From NCBI GenBank assembly GCA_945271295.1, contig CALYPG010000022.1:1-46747 (forward strand): a DNA stretch of 46,747 bases. Direction: 5' to 3'. A program made the position numbers and the translations under genes. Shown in pieces: positions 1-7,108 of the stretch. Origin of the DNA: an uncultured Gilliamella sp. (GTDB taxonomy: Bacteria > Pseudomonadota > Gammaproteobacteria > Enterobacterales > Orbaceae). Position 1 is the first letter of the stretch; every line of letters starts with the position of its first letter. Below the pieces are notes generated by a model. That model was given only the letters and a program-made list of their open reading frames with translations, was not told the origin of the DNA and did no database searches.

Positions 1-27
1 ATGGAATAACGCAAGGGGTTAAATATG

Positions 28-49
28 AAAAAAGCCCCATCGGGGGCTT
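28..49 (-). terminator. rho-independent terminator behind the cI stub
   Basis: A stem of AAGCCCC with GGGGCTT and a short loop has an A-run on its left side, which gives a U-run on the minus-strand transcript. It lies about 60 bases past the stop of the truncated repressor, so it was probably the end of the original repressor transcript. Confidence 0.7.
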
Positions 50-107
50 GAATATCAATTTAAAGTGATTTGTTTTTGAATTAAATACTTTTTTACTTAG
101 CAATAGC

Positions 108-188
108 TTAATTTTTCTCAGCTAATTGATGTTGAGACATGCCAGATTTTTTCAATGCCAAATTAATTCTATCAGTAAATGAAGTCAT
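108..188 (-). pseudogene. truncated CI-like phage repressor (N-terminal stub)
   Basis: The 26 codons read MTSFTDRINLALKKSGMSQ followed by HQLAEKN and a stop. This is the first helix and the start of the helix-turn-helix of an XRE/CI-type repressor. No recognition helix, linker or C-terminal dimerisation/cleavage domain follows in any frame before the terminator at 28-49. It is divergent from cro and has its own promoter at 218-246. The rest of the gene appears to have been deleted, leaving only the 5' end and the terminator. If the short peptide is made it cannot bind DNA, so cro expression would lack classical CI repression unless another repressor acts in trans. Confidence 0.75.
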
Positions 189-217
189 AGTTTTATCTCG
201 TGGTAATTGAATTATCA

Positions 218-246
218 ATTCTATAACTCAAGTTATCAAATATCAA
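218..246 (-). promoter_or_regulatory. repressor promoter (PRM-like)
   Basis: On the minus strand TTGATA (246-241), a 17-base spacer and TAGAAT (223-218) match a sigma70 promoter reading toward the cI stub. TTGATAA-like half-sites overlap it. Confidence 0.55.
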
Positions 247-259
247 ATAATAAAAGTTA

Positions 260-288
260 TTGATTTTCGGTATAACATTAGTTATTAT
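260..288 (+). promoter_or_regulatory. early rightward promoter (PR-like) for cro
   Basis: TTGATT (260-265), a 17-base spacer and TATTAT (283-288) match a sigma70 promoter. The expected start near 295 lies inside the palindrome at 285-310, which suits a repressor-blocked early promoter. Confidence 0.55.
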
Positions 289-310
289 TGATAATATATA
301 TTATCAATAA
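285..310. promoter_or_regulatory. 26-bp perfect palindromic operator
   Basis: The two 13-base arms are exact reverse complements, with the outer part TTATTGATAA on the left and TTATCAATAA on the right. It overlaps the -10 and start of the cro promoter and abuts the cro ribosome-binding site (AAGGAGG, 309-314 region). Related TTATCAA half-sites occur at 212-220 and 233-246. It is a probable Cro/CI operator, and it could also fold in the mRNA just ahead of the binding site. Confidence 0.65.
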
Positions 311-320
311 GGAGGTTAAG

Positions 321-539
321 ATGAATGAACCTATAGCAAGAGCCATACAAATTTTAGGTAGTCAAAGAAAATTGGCGATTTGTTGCAATGTTTCTCAACC
401 AGCTATTAGTAAATGGTTAAAAGGGCAGAGAGTATCGGCAGAATATGTAAATTCAATTGTTCAAGCTACGGCTGGAAAAGTGCAAGCTTACGAACTTCGA
501 CCAGACATATTTAATATCGAACAGACTAATACAATCTAA
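321..539 (+). CDS. Cro-like / YdaS-family DNA-binding protein
   Basis: This is a 72-residue helix-turn-helix protein. The recognition region VSQPAISKWLKGQRV (about residues 24-38) is typical of Cro/YdaS-type phage regulators, and the C-terminal segment KVQAYELRPDIF is a family hallmark. I chose ATG at 321 because AAGGAGG lies just upstream; an upstream TTG at 288 would put the operator inside the coding region. The gene is divergent from the cI stub and starts the early rightward transcript. It probably binds the palindrome at 285-310 and represses the repressor and its own promoter. Family assignment is secure; which operator it prefers is inferred. Confidence 0.8.
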   Translation: MNEPIARAIQILGSQRKLAICCNVSQPAISKWLKGQRVSAEYVNSIVQATAGKVQAYELRPDIFNIEQTNTI

Positions 540-550
540 AAGAGGTAACC

Positions 551-778
551 ATGAGTAAATTACAAGGTGACAAAAAGCAAAATCAATGTTTAAGCATTTT
601 ACAACATCTACAGAGTGGTCGAACAATTAATCCTTTACAAGCGTTAAATCAATATAGTTGTTTTAGATTAGCGGCACGCATTTATGATTTAAAACAAAGT
701 GGTTATTTAATAGATAAACGGATGATAAAAACAGAAAACGGTAAAAAGCTTGCTCAATATTCCATGAGGATTGGGTGA
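551..778 (+). CDS. phage winged-helix protein (HTH_39-like)
   Basis: This 75-residue protein has the pattern QCLSILQHLQSGRTINPLQA then FRLAARIYDLKQSGYLIDKR. That matches small phage winged-helix proteins in which a lowered-hierarchy helix is followed by the conserved RL.ARI.DL...G motif. It lies 11 bases after cro, with AGAGG before the ATG, and is probably co-transcribed with it. In lambdoid phages such genes sit in the early region near the replication genes, which are absent here. The target is unknown. Function is inferred from fold only. Confidence 0.65.
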   Translation: MSKLQGDKKQNQCLSILQHLQSGRTINPLQALNQYSCFRLAARIYDLKQSGYLIDKRMIKTENGKKLAQYSMRIG

Positions 779-866
779 TGAATTAAAAAACACGAAGTAG
801 AAAACTTAAACAGAGTAAGCCTGACTAACTAATGAATGAAATTAAAGAATAAGAAGGAAAGATGAG

Positions 867-1220
867 ATGAGAGAGATTAAAGAGATTTTAAATGCCTGGA
901 AAAATACCCGTGTGCTTACACGGATCGGAACTGAATATCCCTCAAAATCATCAGGTTTTGAAGGTGCCCCGCGCGATATAGATCATCGCCAATATTTAAC
1001 TGAAACTGAAGCCGAAGAGGTAGATAATGCGGTTTTGAGTTTAAAAGAAGCCAACTATTCACATTGGGTTGTTTTAACTGCTTATTATTTAAGGGGGATA
1101 TCGTGTAATGCCCAAGCAAAAGTTATAGGTAGGCGTCCTCATGATATTATTAATTTATTAAATGAAGCGGAATGCTTTATAAAAGGGTATATTTTTGAGT
1201 TTTTCAAAAAAGCATCATGA
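867..1220 (+). CDS. Q: Q-like late antitermination protein
   Basis: This 117-residue protein resembles the phage antitermination Q family (Phage_antitermQ type). It starts with IKEILNAWKNT, has a central acidic stretch, then a helix-rich C-terminus ending LNEAECFIKGYIFEFFKK. A Q protein binds next to the late promoter, loads onto paused RNA polymerase and lets it read through terminators. The sequence directly downstream fits exactly: a consensus promoter at 1248-1276 and a terminator at 1311-1338. The start ATG at 867 follows GATGAG. Further terminators inside the tail operon (1455, 3606, 5609) would also require such read-through. Confidence 0.75.
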   Translation: MREIKEILNAWKNTRVLTRIGTEYPSKSSGFEGAPRDIDHRQYLTETEAEEVDNAVLSLKEANYSHWVVLTAYYLRGISCNAQAKVIGRRPHDIINLLNEAECFIKGYIFEFFKKAS

Positions 1221-1247
1221 TATTTTAATTTTTATGATTAAAGGGGG

Positions 1248-1276
1248 TTGACTTTGCGCAAATGCGCATGTATAAT
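1248..1276 (+). promoter_or_regulatory. late promoter (PR'-like) with putative Q-binding repeats
   Basis: TTGACT (1248-1253), exactly 17 bases, then TATAAT (1271-1276) form one of the best promoters in the window. The spacer contains two copies of TGCGCA separated by two bases, the kind of repeated element that some Q proteins bind between -35 and -10. It starts 27 bases after the Q stop codon and reads toward the holin and tail genes. Confidence 0.75.
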
Positions 1277-1310
1277 TACCCCATAATGTATTTTTATATA
1301 TGCGAAATTC

Positions 1311-1338
1311 AAGCCCAATTACCTAGTTGGGCTTTTTT
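1311..1338 (+). terminator. early terminator of the late transcript (tR'-like)
   Basis: AAGCCCAA pairs with TTGGGCTT and is followed by a T-run. It lies about 55 bases after the predicted late start, reproducing the promoter/terminator arrangement on which lambda Q acts. Without antitermination, late RNA would be a short leader only. Confidence 0.8.
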
Positions 1339-1454
1339 ATTTCTCCTAATTTTCTCATTTCGTCTAAATGCCAGCTTTCAGGTTAAAATTGACTGTAAAT
1401 GTAATGACAATTAGGTAGCATAAAATCAACGCTTATTAACAGTATTTTTAAATT

Positions 1455-1478
1455 AAACCGCTTAATTGCGGTTTTTTT
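1455..1478 (+). terminator. second terminator upstream of holin
   Basis: AAACCGC pairs with GCGGTTT across a six-base loop, followed by seven T residues. The region 1339-1612 otherwise has no supported gene. This is a second barrier between the late promoter and the holin. Confidence 0.75.
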
Positions 1479-1612
1479 ATATCCAAAATTTGCCTGAACA
1501 CCAATATTGGGTTGTTTCGTTTTTCGGGGTGGCAGAACAATCATAGATAATAATTTAACCTAAAAGCTGCTTAACCCTTTCTTATTTCAATAGCCTCAAA
1601 CGGAGGCACATT

Positions 1613-1939
1613 ATGAAGATTAAACGTATGCCGATAAAAGACCCTGATAATGTCAACTGGCTCGTTGTCATTTATTTATTCATCATCACTTCACTTGGTT
1701 CGTTGGCTAGCTACTGTTATCACATTTTGAACGGTGACCAATTCCGAATAGGAACGTTGATAGCGCAAATATTTATTTCCACATTTGCTGGTGCTTTAGT
1801 GGTGCTTGCCGCCAGTTATTTTAATTGGGCTTTTGAGTTGGCCGGTGGTATTGCCGGCTTGGCGGGTTGGTCTGGTGCCACATTGATTAAAGCATTGGAA
1901 GAACGATTAATAAAAAAAGCCAAAGGGGATGAACAGTGA
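1613..1939 (+). CDS. phage holin (LydA/holin superfamily III-like)
   Basis: This 108-residue protein has three hydrophobic segments at about residues 15-35, 48-68 and 73-93, a charged N-terminus (KIKRMPIKDPDNVNW) and a basic tail (LEERLIKKAKGDEQ). This layout is typical of phage holins, which make inner-membrane lesions that release endolysin or collapse the membrane. GGAGG precedes the ATG (AACGGAGGCACATTATG). The stop overlaps the start of the endolysin stub by four bases, so the two were translationally coupled. The gene is intact although its partner is truncated. The exact holin family is inferred from the pattern. Confidence 0.75.
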   Translation: MKIKRMPIKDPDNVNWLVVIYLFIITSLGSLASYCYHILNGDQFRIGTLIAQIFISTFAGALVVLAASYFNWAFELAGGIAGLAGWSGATLIKALEERLIKKAKGDEQ

Positions 1940-2091
1940 AGCTTACCGAACATTTTACATTAGAAGAATTTACCCATTCAACTACCGCAAGTCGATTGAA
2001 AATTAATAATTGCGTACCTACTGATTTAATGTCCAATATTCAACTTGGCTATTCGAGGATTAATAAAATTATTAGTAAGTTAGCATTGTAA
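1936..2091 (+). pseudogene. truncated M15-type endolysin (D-Ala-D-Ala peptidase) N-terminus
   Basis: A GTG start overlapping the holin stop gives MKLTEHFTLEEFTHSTTASR, the usual beginning of M15_3 phage peptidases. A normal protein of about 120-150 residues would carry the zinc-binding His and Asp residues later. Here the resemblance fades after about residue 35 and the frame stops after 51 codons. No catalytic motif follows in any frame. The truncation coincides with the loss of all Rz-like, terminase and head genes, so it is probably the left breakpoint of one large deletion. Confidence 0.75.
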
Positions 2092-2307
2092 AATTGACTA
2101 ATACTAATAAGTTAAGTCATAACTAATACTAGAAACGCTTGTTAAGTATTTTCTATCTAATTTAGAGTTTACTCTCAATGAAATTTAACTCTAATCCAAT
2201 CATAAGTGCTTATCTAACTGTTTTAGATCAAATCACTTACCTAGTACCAAACAGTCTAATTACTGGGCTGATTCATTAATTTAATTATAAATAGGAGATT
2301 TTATACT
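2092..2307 (+). other. non-coding deletion scar between lysis and tail genes
   Basis: The segment is AT-rich with no supported gene. It contains an inverted repeat TTAGAGTT / AACTCTAA in the 2160-2195 region. In a complete phage roughly 10 kb of Rz, terminase, portal and capsid genes would lie here. Confidence 0.6.
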
Positions 2308-2979
2308 ATGAGTTTTGCATTACCTAATGGTGCACGTGTTTATGTACAAAAAGCGAAGGACATTACCTATAATTTTGAAACTATATCAAATGCAAAAGAA
2401 GCCGTAATTGTACTTAAAACTGGACATGGAATAGTAGTGGGTGATGAAGTTATTATTACTTCATCATGGAGTAAATTAAATAATGTTGTTGCTAAAATTG
2501 TTCGTGTTAATAATACTGAAGTTACATTAGGTAGTATTAATACTACTAATACCAATATATTTCCAGCGGGTGAAGGTAAAGGTACAATAACAAAAATCAC
2601 AGAATGGGAGCAAATTCCACAAATAAAAGAAGTATCTTCAGAAGGTGGTGAACAACAGTTTGTTCAAATACAGTTTCTTGATGACAATGTAGAAAGACAA
2701 CTGCCTACGATTAAATCAGCTAAAAGCAAAAATTATATCATTGCTCATGATAGTTCGTTGGCGATTTATGCTTTATTACAAGAGTTAGACCAAACTAACG
2801 ATATTGTAGCAATGAAAATGTATGTGCCAAAAGCTAAAGAAACTCGCTACGATTCAGTTCGCATTTCTTTTGATCCGACCCCTGAAACTGCTGTTAATGA
2901 TATTGAAACAGTTAAAATTAGTGCAACAGTTGAATCACCTGCAATTACATTCTATAAAAGTAAAGAAACTGAAAATTAA
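2308..2979 (+). CDS. phage tail tube protein (lambda gpV-like)
   Basis: This 223-residue protein resembles the Phage_tail_3-type major tail proteins of siphoviruses. It shows an N-terminal PNGARVYVQKAKD, a central hydrophobic GHGIVVGDEVIITSSWSKLN segment, then GEQQFVQIQFLDDNVERQLP and a C-terminal beta-rich part. These proteins stack as hexameric rings to form the flexible tail tube through which DNA (or, in a tailocin, ions) passes. AGGAG lies upstream (AATAGGAGATTTTATACT), and the tail chaperone gene follows after 11 bases. Length is normal for the family and the frame is intact. Confidence 0.85.
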   Translation: MSFALPNGARVYVQKAKDITYNFETISNAKEAVIVLKTGHGIVVGDEVIITSSWSKLNNVVAKIVRVNNTEVTLGSINTTNTNIFPAGEGKGTITKITEWEQIPQIKEVSSEGGEQQFVQIQFLDDNVERQLPTIKSAKSKNYIIAHDSSLAIYALLQELDQTNDIVAMKMYVPKAKETRYDSVRISFDPTPETAVNDIETVKISATVESPAITFYKSKETEN

Positions 2980-2990
2980 GGAAATTAATA

Positions 2991-3302
2991 ATGGCCAAAT
3001 TCAAATTAGTTGCAGAGCCAACATTTAAAAGTAAAGTTTTGATTCCTCGTCCTGGGCAAGAAAATGGCCAAATCGAATTTACTTTTAAGCATTATAAACT
3101 AAGTGATATTGCTAAATTTGAGGAAGAGTTGAAAGATAAGTCTGTAGCTGAATTTTTAATGAAAATTCTAACTGGTTGGGATTTAGAGGAAGAATTTAAT
3201 CAAAATAATTTGGAGATTATGTTAGATAACTATCCTGCAACGGTTCAAGCAATTTCAGATACCTATTACAAAGAGATATTTGGACAACGCGAAAAAAACT
3301 AA
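2991..3302 (+). CDS. G: tail assembly chaperone (gpG-like)
   Basis: This 103-residue acidic protein (Phage_TAC type) has the pattern TFKSKVLIPRPGQ then FTFKHYKLSDIAKFEEEL. It is the short form of the chaperone pair that coats the tape measure and recruits tail tube subunits. The final codons GAA AAA AAC TAA contain the heptamer A AAA AAC at 3293-3299. A -1 slip there yields the longer GT product. The ATG follows a GGAA-type site (AAGGAAATTAATA). Synteny, directly after the tail tube and before the tape measure, is exactly that of lambda. Confidence 0.85.
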   Translation: MAKFKLVAEPTFKSKVLIPRPGQENGQIEFTFKHYKLSDIAKFEEELKDKSVAEFLMKILTGWDLEEEFNQNNLEIMLDNYPATVQAISDTYYKEIFGQREKN

Positions 3303-3607
3303 TCAAACTCGTCACTGCACTTTATACTTCTGAACCATCCAAAGAGGAATTAGCCGCATTTGGGTTAACTGAGCTTGATTATGAAGATGAGTATATTGAG
3401 ATATGGCAAGATAATCTTGATTCGTTTAGATTGTTTAGTGCCATGTCTACGCAGTGGCGAGCGACTGTGGGTGGAATTACGGGTCTTGATTATAATTGTT
3501 TACCTTGGGTAATGAAAATGCAACATATCAAGGAAAGCGATAATATTTTCAATGATATTCAGATTATGGAAAGTGAAGCCTTAAGAATAATATATAAATC
3601 AAAATAA
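2991..3607 (+). CDS. GT: tail assembly chaperone GT fusion via programmed -1 frameshift
   Basis: The frame after the -1 slip runs from 3299 to the stop at 3605-3607 and adds about 102 residues. It starts LIKLVTALYTSEPSKEEL and continues AAFGLTELDYEDEYIEIW, ending with a segment containing FRLFSAMSTQWR and GLDYNCLPWVMK. This resembles the DUF1799 T-domain that follows G in siphoviruses and lets GT contact the tail tube. The extension has no start codon or binding site of its own, so it can only be made by frameshifting. The extension frame is open with no interruption, which suggests the mechanism is still selected. Confidence 0.85.
3293..3299 (+). promoter_or_regulatory. slippery heptamer for -1 frameshift
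   Basis: A AAA AAC in the G frame fits X XXY YYZ, one codon before the zero-frame stop at 3300-3302. Tandem AAA and AAC tRNAs can re-pair one base back. Confidence 0.85.
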
Positions 3608-3627
3608 CCGACGTAAGTCGGTTTTTT
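3606..3627 (+). terminator. intrinsic terminator after GT
   Basis: AACCGAC pairs with GTCGGTT over a four-base loop, followed by a T-run. It overlaps the GT stop codon. In intact lambdoid phages the tape measure gene follows directly, so this terminator inside the tail operon is unusual. Confidence 0.75.
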
Positions 3628-3930
3628 GTGTTTTATATATATATGATTATTTATTAAATAGTAATTTATCAAATAATGACTTAATTAAAAAAATAATTAA
3701 TAAAGCCGTTTTTAAAACTTAAAGCGTATCTATTTATAAGTTAAGAAGTTCTATCCTTATTAAATAACATTCAATAGCTAGACTCACTTATGACGTGAAA
3801 AACATAATTATTTATTGTAAGACAATTAATTATTAAATTTTACCAATTATCCATAAAAAAATAAGTAGCTAATTATATTTTACAAATTTATAACTCGCAC
3901 CTTATGTTTTTATGATTTATAGGAAAATAT
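3628..3930 (+). other. 303-bp AT-rich non-coding gap inside the tail operon
   Basis: There is no supported gene on either strand. It separates GT from the tape measure, which are normally contiguous. It could be a deletion or insertion scar, or it could carry a promoter for the distal tail genes. I saw no clear -35/-10 pair and no terminal inverted repeats of an insertion sequence. Confidence 0.5.
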
Positions 3931-5202
3931 ATGCAAGAAGATATCTCATCATTATCCATTCAAGTGAACACAAAAAATATCAATGATGCCACAAAGACTT
4001 TAGATAATTACAGAAAAAAAGCAATAGATACGACAAAGGCAAATAATAGTGTTACAAACTCTTTAGCGCAGGTTACTAATAAGTTTACAAAAATGGCAAC
4101 AAAAGTGAATGGAACTCATCAAATTGTTAACAAATATAATACTTCCATGAAACAAAATCAGCAAGTTCAGTCTGATATCAATGATCCAAAAACAACTGTT
4201 GAGAAATTTCTCGAAAACCTTCAAGTATACATTGATAGATTTAAAACTGATAATTCTGTTAACGGAGCGTCATTGCAAAATGACAAAAGGAAAGCACAAT
4301 TATTAAAACTTGAACAAGATGAAGAAAATGAAAAAAAGGGTGTTCATGATCCATCGGCAATTGCTGATATTATAAAAAAGTATACGGCAATCAAACAACA
4401 ATTACAGCAAAGTTGGGAAGAAGAGGAAAAAAAACAGGGTAGCTGGTTTGGTTGGTTGACAGCGAGCATTGAAGACTATCTTAATAAAGCTCAAGATTTT
4501 TCAAGTATGACAAAAGATTTGGCAAAAAACACAATGGGGCAATTAACCAGTATGGTATTAACATTTGTTAATACAGGTAAATTAAATTTTAAGGATTTTG
4601 CAAAATCAATTATTGCAAATATCATCGAAATATCACAAAAACTGTTAATTTTTCAAGCTTTTCGCTCTATATTTAAGTGGATGACTGGGGGTGGGGCTGG
4701 TGCCTCAACGGGAGGGCTGCAAACAGTTTATACCGGCGGTTATGTTCGAGGTTTTGCCTTAGGTGGTATTGTTGGTTATAACGATAAACCAGGTGGTTTT
4801 ACTGGACCAGGCAATAAATATCAACCCGCGGGAATAGTTCATAAAGGTGAGTTTGTGTTTACTAAAGAAGCAACAAAACGAATAGGTGTAAACAATCTTT
4901 ATGCATTAATGAGAGAAGCTAACAAAGAATATGCAAGTGGTGGCTACGTTGATCTTGGCCAACCATCCACTATTGGGCTGACTCGACAACATAATAATTC
5001 ATCAAGTGGTTTAAATATTACAGCGAACGTCACGGTAAATATGCCTTTAGAGAATGATTCATCTGTAAGTACAGATAATAGTATTGATCCTCAAGCAGCG
5101 ACAAGTCAAATTAAGGCGATCATTCAAGAAGAGATCAGTGAAACCTTTAGAAAATCGGTTTCGCCTGGTGGGAATTTGTATAATGTTATTCACGCACGAT
5201 AA
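3931..5202 (+). CDS. tail tape measure protein, internally shortened
   Basis: This 423-residue protein carries both ends of a lambda-family tape measure. The N-terminus ISSLSIQVNTKNINDATKTL is the usual start. The C-terminal part has the WFGWL region (about 170), a hydrophobic helix near 215-245, the glycine-rich hinge MTGGGAGASTGG (about 251) and the conserved QPAGIVHKGEFVFTKEATKR (about 297). The middle, usually several hundred residues of coiled coil and hydrophobic segments, is largely missing. Tape measure length sets tail length, so a particle would have a short tail. The open frame shows the deletion was in-frame. AGGAAAATAT precedes the ATG. Confidence 0.8.
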   Translation: MQEDISSLSIQVNTKNINDATKTLDNYRKKAIDTTKANNSVTNSLAQVTNKFTKMATKVNGTHQIVNKYNTSMKQNQQVQSDINDPKTTVEKFLENLQVYIDRFKTDNSVNGASLQNDKRKAQLLKLEQDEENEKKGVHDPSAIADIIKKYTAIKQQLQQSWEEEEKKQGSWFGWLTASIEDYLNKAQDFSSMTKDLAKNTMGQLTSMVLTFVNTGKLNFKDFAKSIIANIIEISQKLLIFQAFRSIFKWMTGGGAGASTGGLQTVYTGGYVRGFALGGIVGYNDKPGGFTGPGNKYQPAGIVHKGEFVFTKEATKRIGVNNLYALMREANKEYASGGYVDLGQPSTIGLTRQHNNSSSGLNITANVTVNMPLENDSSVSTDNSIDPQAATSQIKAIIQEEISETFRKSVSPGGNLYNVIHAR

Positions 5203-5246
5203 AGTAGGATAATACGGCTTAGTCAAGGTAAAGTTTTGGGGAAAAT

Positions 5247-5588
5247 ATGACAATAGATAGATTTATGTGGAAAACAATGGGTACACCAAAAGGTACTGAT
5301 ACATCAAATATTAATGAGGTGAGTTTCGGTGATGGTTATACTCAATTATCAAGTAATGGAATCAATAATGCTAGTGAATCATGGGAATTAACTTATACCG
5401 GTCGTGATGAGGAGATAAAGGAAGTGAGGACTTTTTTAAATTCACATATTATCAAATCATTTAAATGGATAAATCCATATGGTGAGGAAAAATTATATCG
5501 GGTGGTTAATAAATCCATTGAATCAGAATTTGTTGCAGGTAAAATTGTTTCACTTTCATTCAAGTTTATCCAATCTTATGCGCCATAA
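5247..5588 (+). CDS. M: minor tail protein M
   Basis: This 113-residue protein matches the Phage_min_tail family, with EVSFGDGYTQLSSNGINNAS near residue 25 and a FKWINPYGEEKLYRV segment. M joins the tail tip between the tape measure and L. GGGGAAAAT precedes the ATG. The gene is full length and sits in its usual place, 44 bases after the tape measure. A terminator follows before L. Confidence 0.85.
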   Translation: MTIDRFMWKTMGTPKGTDTSNINEVSFGDGYTQLSSNGINNASESWELTYTGRDEEIKEVRTFLNSHIIKSFKWINPYGEEKLYRVVNKSIESEFVAGKIVSLSFKFIQSYAP

Positions 5589-5608
5589 ATAATTAAAATA
5601 TATTCACT

Positions 5609-5631
5609 AAACCACCTTTGGGTGGTTTTTT
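5609..5631 (+). terminator. intrinsic terminator between M and L
   Basis: AAACCACC pairs with GGTGGTTT over a TTTG loop, followed by T residues. This is a second terminator inside the tail operon, which should reduce distal expression unless polymerase is antiterminated. Confidence 0.8.
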
Positions 5632-5649
5632 CATTTATGGAGAAAATAA

Positions 5650-6384
5650 ATGTCAATTACACAAGACCTACAGACACTTGAAGGTAATCAATTAATACAA
5701 CTTATAGAAGTTGATGGAACAAAGTTTGGACTTGATGAAGTGTTGAGATTTCATGCTCACAATATTTCTGTAGAAGGATGGGCGTCATTTGCCGCTGAGA
5801 ACTTACCATCTATTAAATGGCAGGGCAAAGAATATCTACCATATCCTTACGAAATCAAGAATATAGAACTTAGTAGTACAGGCGCCCAACCAATACCAAA
5901 ATTATCGGTCGGGAATATTGATAATAGAGTTACCCGGCTTTGTATCGATTATGATGACTTAGTACAAGCTAAAGTTAAAATTCATACCACTATGGCAAAA
6001 TATCTTGATGCTGTTAACTGGAAAGATGGCAATCCACAAGCTGATCCCACTCAAGAACGAGTCCAATTATTTTTTATCAATAATAAATCGTTAGAAAATA
6101 AAACTACAGTTGAATTTGAATTATGTTCACCGTTCGATATTCAAAATCTACAATTACCCACAAGACAAATAACAACAGTTTGTACATGGTGTATGCGTGG
6201 TTGGTATCGAAGTGGTACCGGTTGTGATTATGCAGGTAACAAATATTTTACTAAAGATGGCTTAGCAACTAATGACCCATCAAAAGACGAATGTGGCGGG
6301 CTTTTAAAAGATTGTAAAGCCAGACATGGTAATAATCCACTTCCGTTTGGTGGTTTTCCTGCAGCGAATCTTCAAGGTAAATAA
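5650..6384 (+). CDS. L: minor tail protein L with Fe-S-type cysteines
   Basis: This 244-residue protein matches the lambda gpL family. The N-terminal domain (about 1-175) includes NLPSIKWQGKEYLPYPYEIK. The C-terminal domain keeps a cysteine cluster: TTVCTWC near 177-180, GTGC near 189, then DEC and KDC about 215-222. Lambda gpL is known to bind an iron-sulfur cluster through its C-terminal cysteines, and the same pattern here suggests the same. TATGGAG precedes the start region. The gene overlaps nothing and is followed after one base by K. Confidence 0.85.
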   Translation: MSITQDLQTLEGNQLIQLIEVDGTKFGLDEVLRFHAHNISVEGWASFAAENLPSIKWQGKEYLPYPYEIKNIELSSTGAQPIPKLSVGNIDNRVTRLCIDYDDLVQAKVKIHTTMAKYLDAVNWKDGNPQADPTQERVQLFFINNKSLENKTTVEFELCSPFDIQNLQLPTRQITTVCTWCMRGWYRSGTGCDYAGNKYFTKDGLATNDPSKDECGGLLKDCKARHGNNPLPFGGFPAANLQGK

Positions 6385-6385
6385 T

Positions 6386-7108
6386 ATGCGACAAAAATTA
6401 TTAGATTTAATTAAACAACACGTTGAACGTGAATACCCTAATGAAGCGTGTGGTTTGATTGTTGATACAGGCAAAATCCAAAAATACATACCATGTAACA
6501 ATATATCAGATAAACCAACCGAACATTTTGAAATATCCCCTGAAGAGCAACTTGAAGCAGAAAAACAAGGGGAAATAATCATGATTATTCACTCTCATCC
6601 AGATGTACCAAAGCTAGTACCTTCTGAATTTGATCGTATCCAATGTGACCATTCTGGCATTGAATGGGGAATTATGTCGTATCCTGATGGTGACTTTTGC
6701 ACCATTTCACCAAGAATAAACCGAGACTACACTGGGCGCCAATGGTTACTTGGTCATGCTGATTGTTGGTCTTTGATTAGGGATTACCATAAGCGCGAGT
6801 ATGGCATTAAGTTAAATAATTACTCTGTTGATCGAGAATGGTGGGAAAGTGGTAAAGAAAACCTATATGACGATAATTGGCAAACTGAGGGATTTATAGA
6901 GGTAAATCTTGAGGATATAAAAGCAGGTGACATCATTATGATGCGTATTAATGCTTCAGTTACCAATCATGCAGCTATTTATATTGGTGATAATCTTATT
7001 CTACATCATTTATATGGTCAATTATCTTCACGTATACCTTACGGCAAATATTTCCGAGATAGAACAGTACGTATTGTTAGGCATAAGGAGTTATTCAATG
7101 TTATGTAA
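6386..7108 (+). CDS. K: tail assembly protein K (JAB/MPN plus NlpC/P60)
   Basis: This 240-residue protein has two enzyme domains. The first (1-110) is a JAMM metalloprotease-like fold with HSHP near residue 68, SEFD after it, and NEACGLIV near the start. The second is NlpC/P60, with the catalytic-type Cys in GHADCWSLIRDY (about residue 126) and His in TNHAAIYIGD. Lambda K is required for tail tip assembly. I chose the ATG at 6386, two bases after the L stop, because a longer upstream frame would overlap L. The 3' end overlaps I by 11 bases. Confidence 0.85.
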   Translation: MRQKLLDLIKQHVEREYPNEACGLIVDTGKIQKYIPCNNISDKPTEHFEISPEEQLEAEKQGEIIMIIHSHPDVPKLVPSEFDRIQCDHSGIEWGIMSYPDGDFCTISPRINRDYTGRQWLLGHADCWSLIRDYHKREYGIKLNNYSVDREWWESGKENLYDDNWQTEGFIEVNLEDIKAGDIIMMRINASVTNHAAIYIGDNLILHHLYGQLSSRIPYGKYFRDRTVRIVRHKELFNVM

